DNA from: Nocardioides caldifontis
GTDB taxonomy: Bacteria > Actinomycetota > Actinomycetes > Propionibacteriales > Nocardioidaceae
Direction of reading: 5' to 3'
Assembly (NCBI RefSeq): GCF_008087345.1
Contig: NZ_ML701736.1
Span: forward strand, 101,212 to 165,211
Length of the DNA stretch: 64,000 nucleotides
The position numbers and the translations under genes are program-made. Each line of letters starts with the position of its first letter. The stretch's first letter is position 1. The notes below the pieces were generated by a model. It was not told the origin of the DNA. It was given only the letters and a program-made list of their open reading frames with translations, and searched no databases. Shown piece after piece: positions 63,955-64,000 of this stretch.

Positions 63955-64000
63955 GGGGGCGCCGCGCGGTGCCAGGAGCCGGGGGGCGGCGTGGCCGGCG

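Overview
The window comes from a chromosome of a very GC-rich Gram-positive bacterium, most likely an actinobacterium of the Nocardioides/Nocardioidaceae type. The clues are strong GC bias at third codon positions, frequent GTG starts, ATGA/GTGA stop-start overlaps, a C50 carotenoid operon of the Corynebacterium/Micrococcus kind, a ydaO-type (c-di-AMP) riboswitch in front of an Rpf-like gene, and LAL- and SARP-type regulators. I see no rRNA, tRNA, CRISPR array, prophage or insertion sequence. The species assignment is inference.

Layout. 1-1343: end of a UvrD-like helicase and a convergent gene with a ScoMcrA-like head domain. 1437-7130: two paralogous secreted/one-pass membrane proteins (Ig-like ectodomain, one membrane segment, conserved cytoplasmic domain) flanking a secreted CocE/S15-type hydrolase. 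7194-17274: an arabinan or arabinoxylan cluster. It holds a LacI repressor with a 16-bp perfect palindromic operator, a GH51 arabinofuranosidase broken by a one-base frameshift, a sugar ABC importer without its ATPase, a sugar-enzyme-like lipoprotein, a PhyH-type dioxygenase and a secreted GH43 enzyme. 17405-25097: an M14 carboxypeptidase, a small membrane protein behind a multi-hairpin leader, a secreted RTX nuclease and glucose-6-phosphate dehydrogenase.

25094-34295: a flavin monooxygenase-like gene, a DHA2 drug exporter with a His-Gly tail, a LAL regulator, and a copper chaperone with a CopA ATPase that carries an unusual extracytoplasmic C-terminal domain. Three copies of one DNA motif point at the flavoprotein, exporter and copZ genes, which suggests a local regulon. 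34276-43453: racemase, patatin, acyltransferase, a two-component system, a membrane protein, a DEAD-box helicase with a structured leader, an alpha/beta hydrolase and an Rpf-like transglycosylase under the riboswitch.

44459-48178: five overlapping genes (Ycf46-like AAA ATPase, DUF1257/Ycf35-like, DUF2997, membrane HhH protein, NrdG-like radical SAM protein). This is the best candidate here for an uncharacterised biological system. 48223-52697: gluconokinase, a GAF/PAS/PP2C phosphatase, a VOC protein and a CPBP protease. 52808-60179: the operon crtE-crtB-crtI-crtYe-crtYf-crtEb, then a YjdF-like gene with an in-frame TGA and a GT2 glycosyltransferase, facing a MerR-DICT regulator across an 8-bp-arm inverted repeat. 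60158-64000: a SARP-hydrolase fusion, a GNAT acetyltransferase, a second flavoprotein and a 42-bp perfect palindrome.

The genes suggest a soil-type heterotroph that degrades plant arabinose polymers, secretes protein- and nucleic-acid-degrading enzymes, resists copper and makes light-regulated C50 carotenoids.
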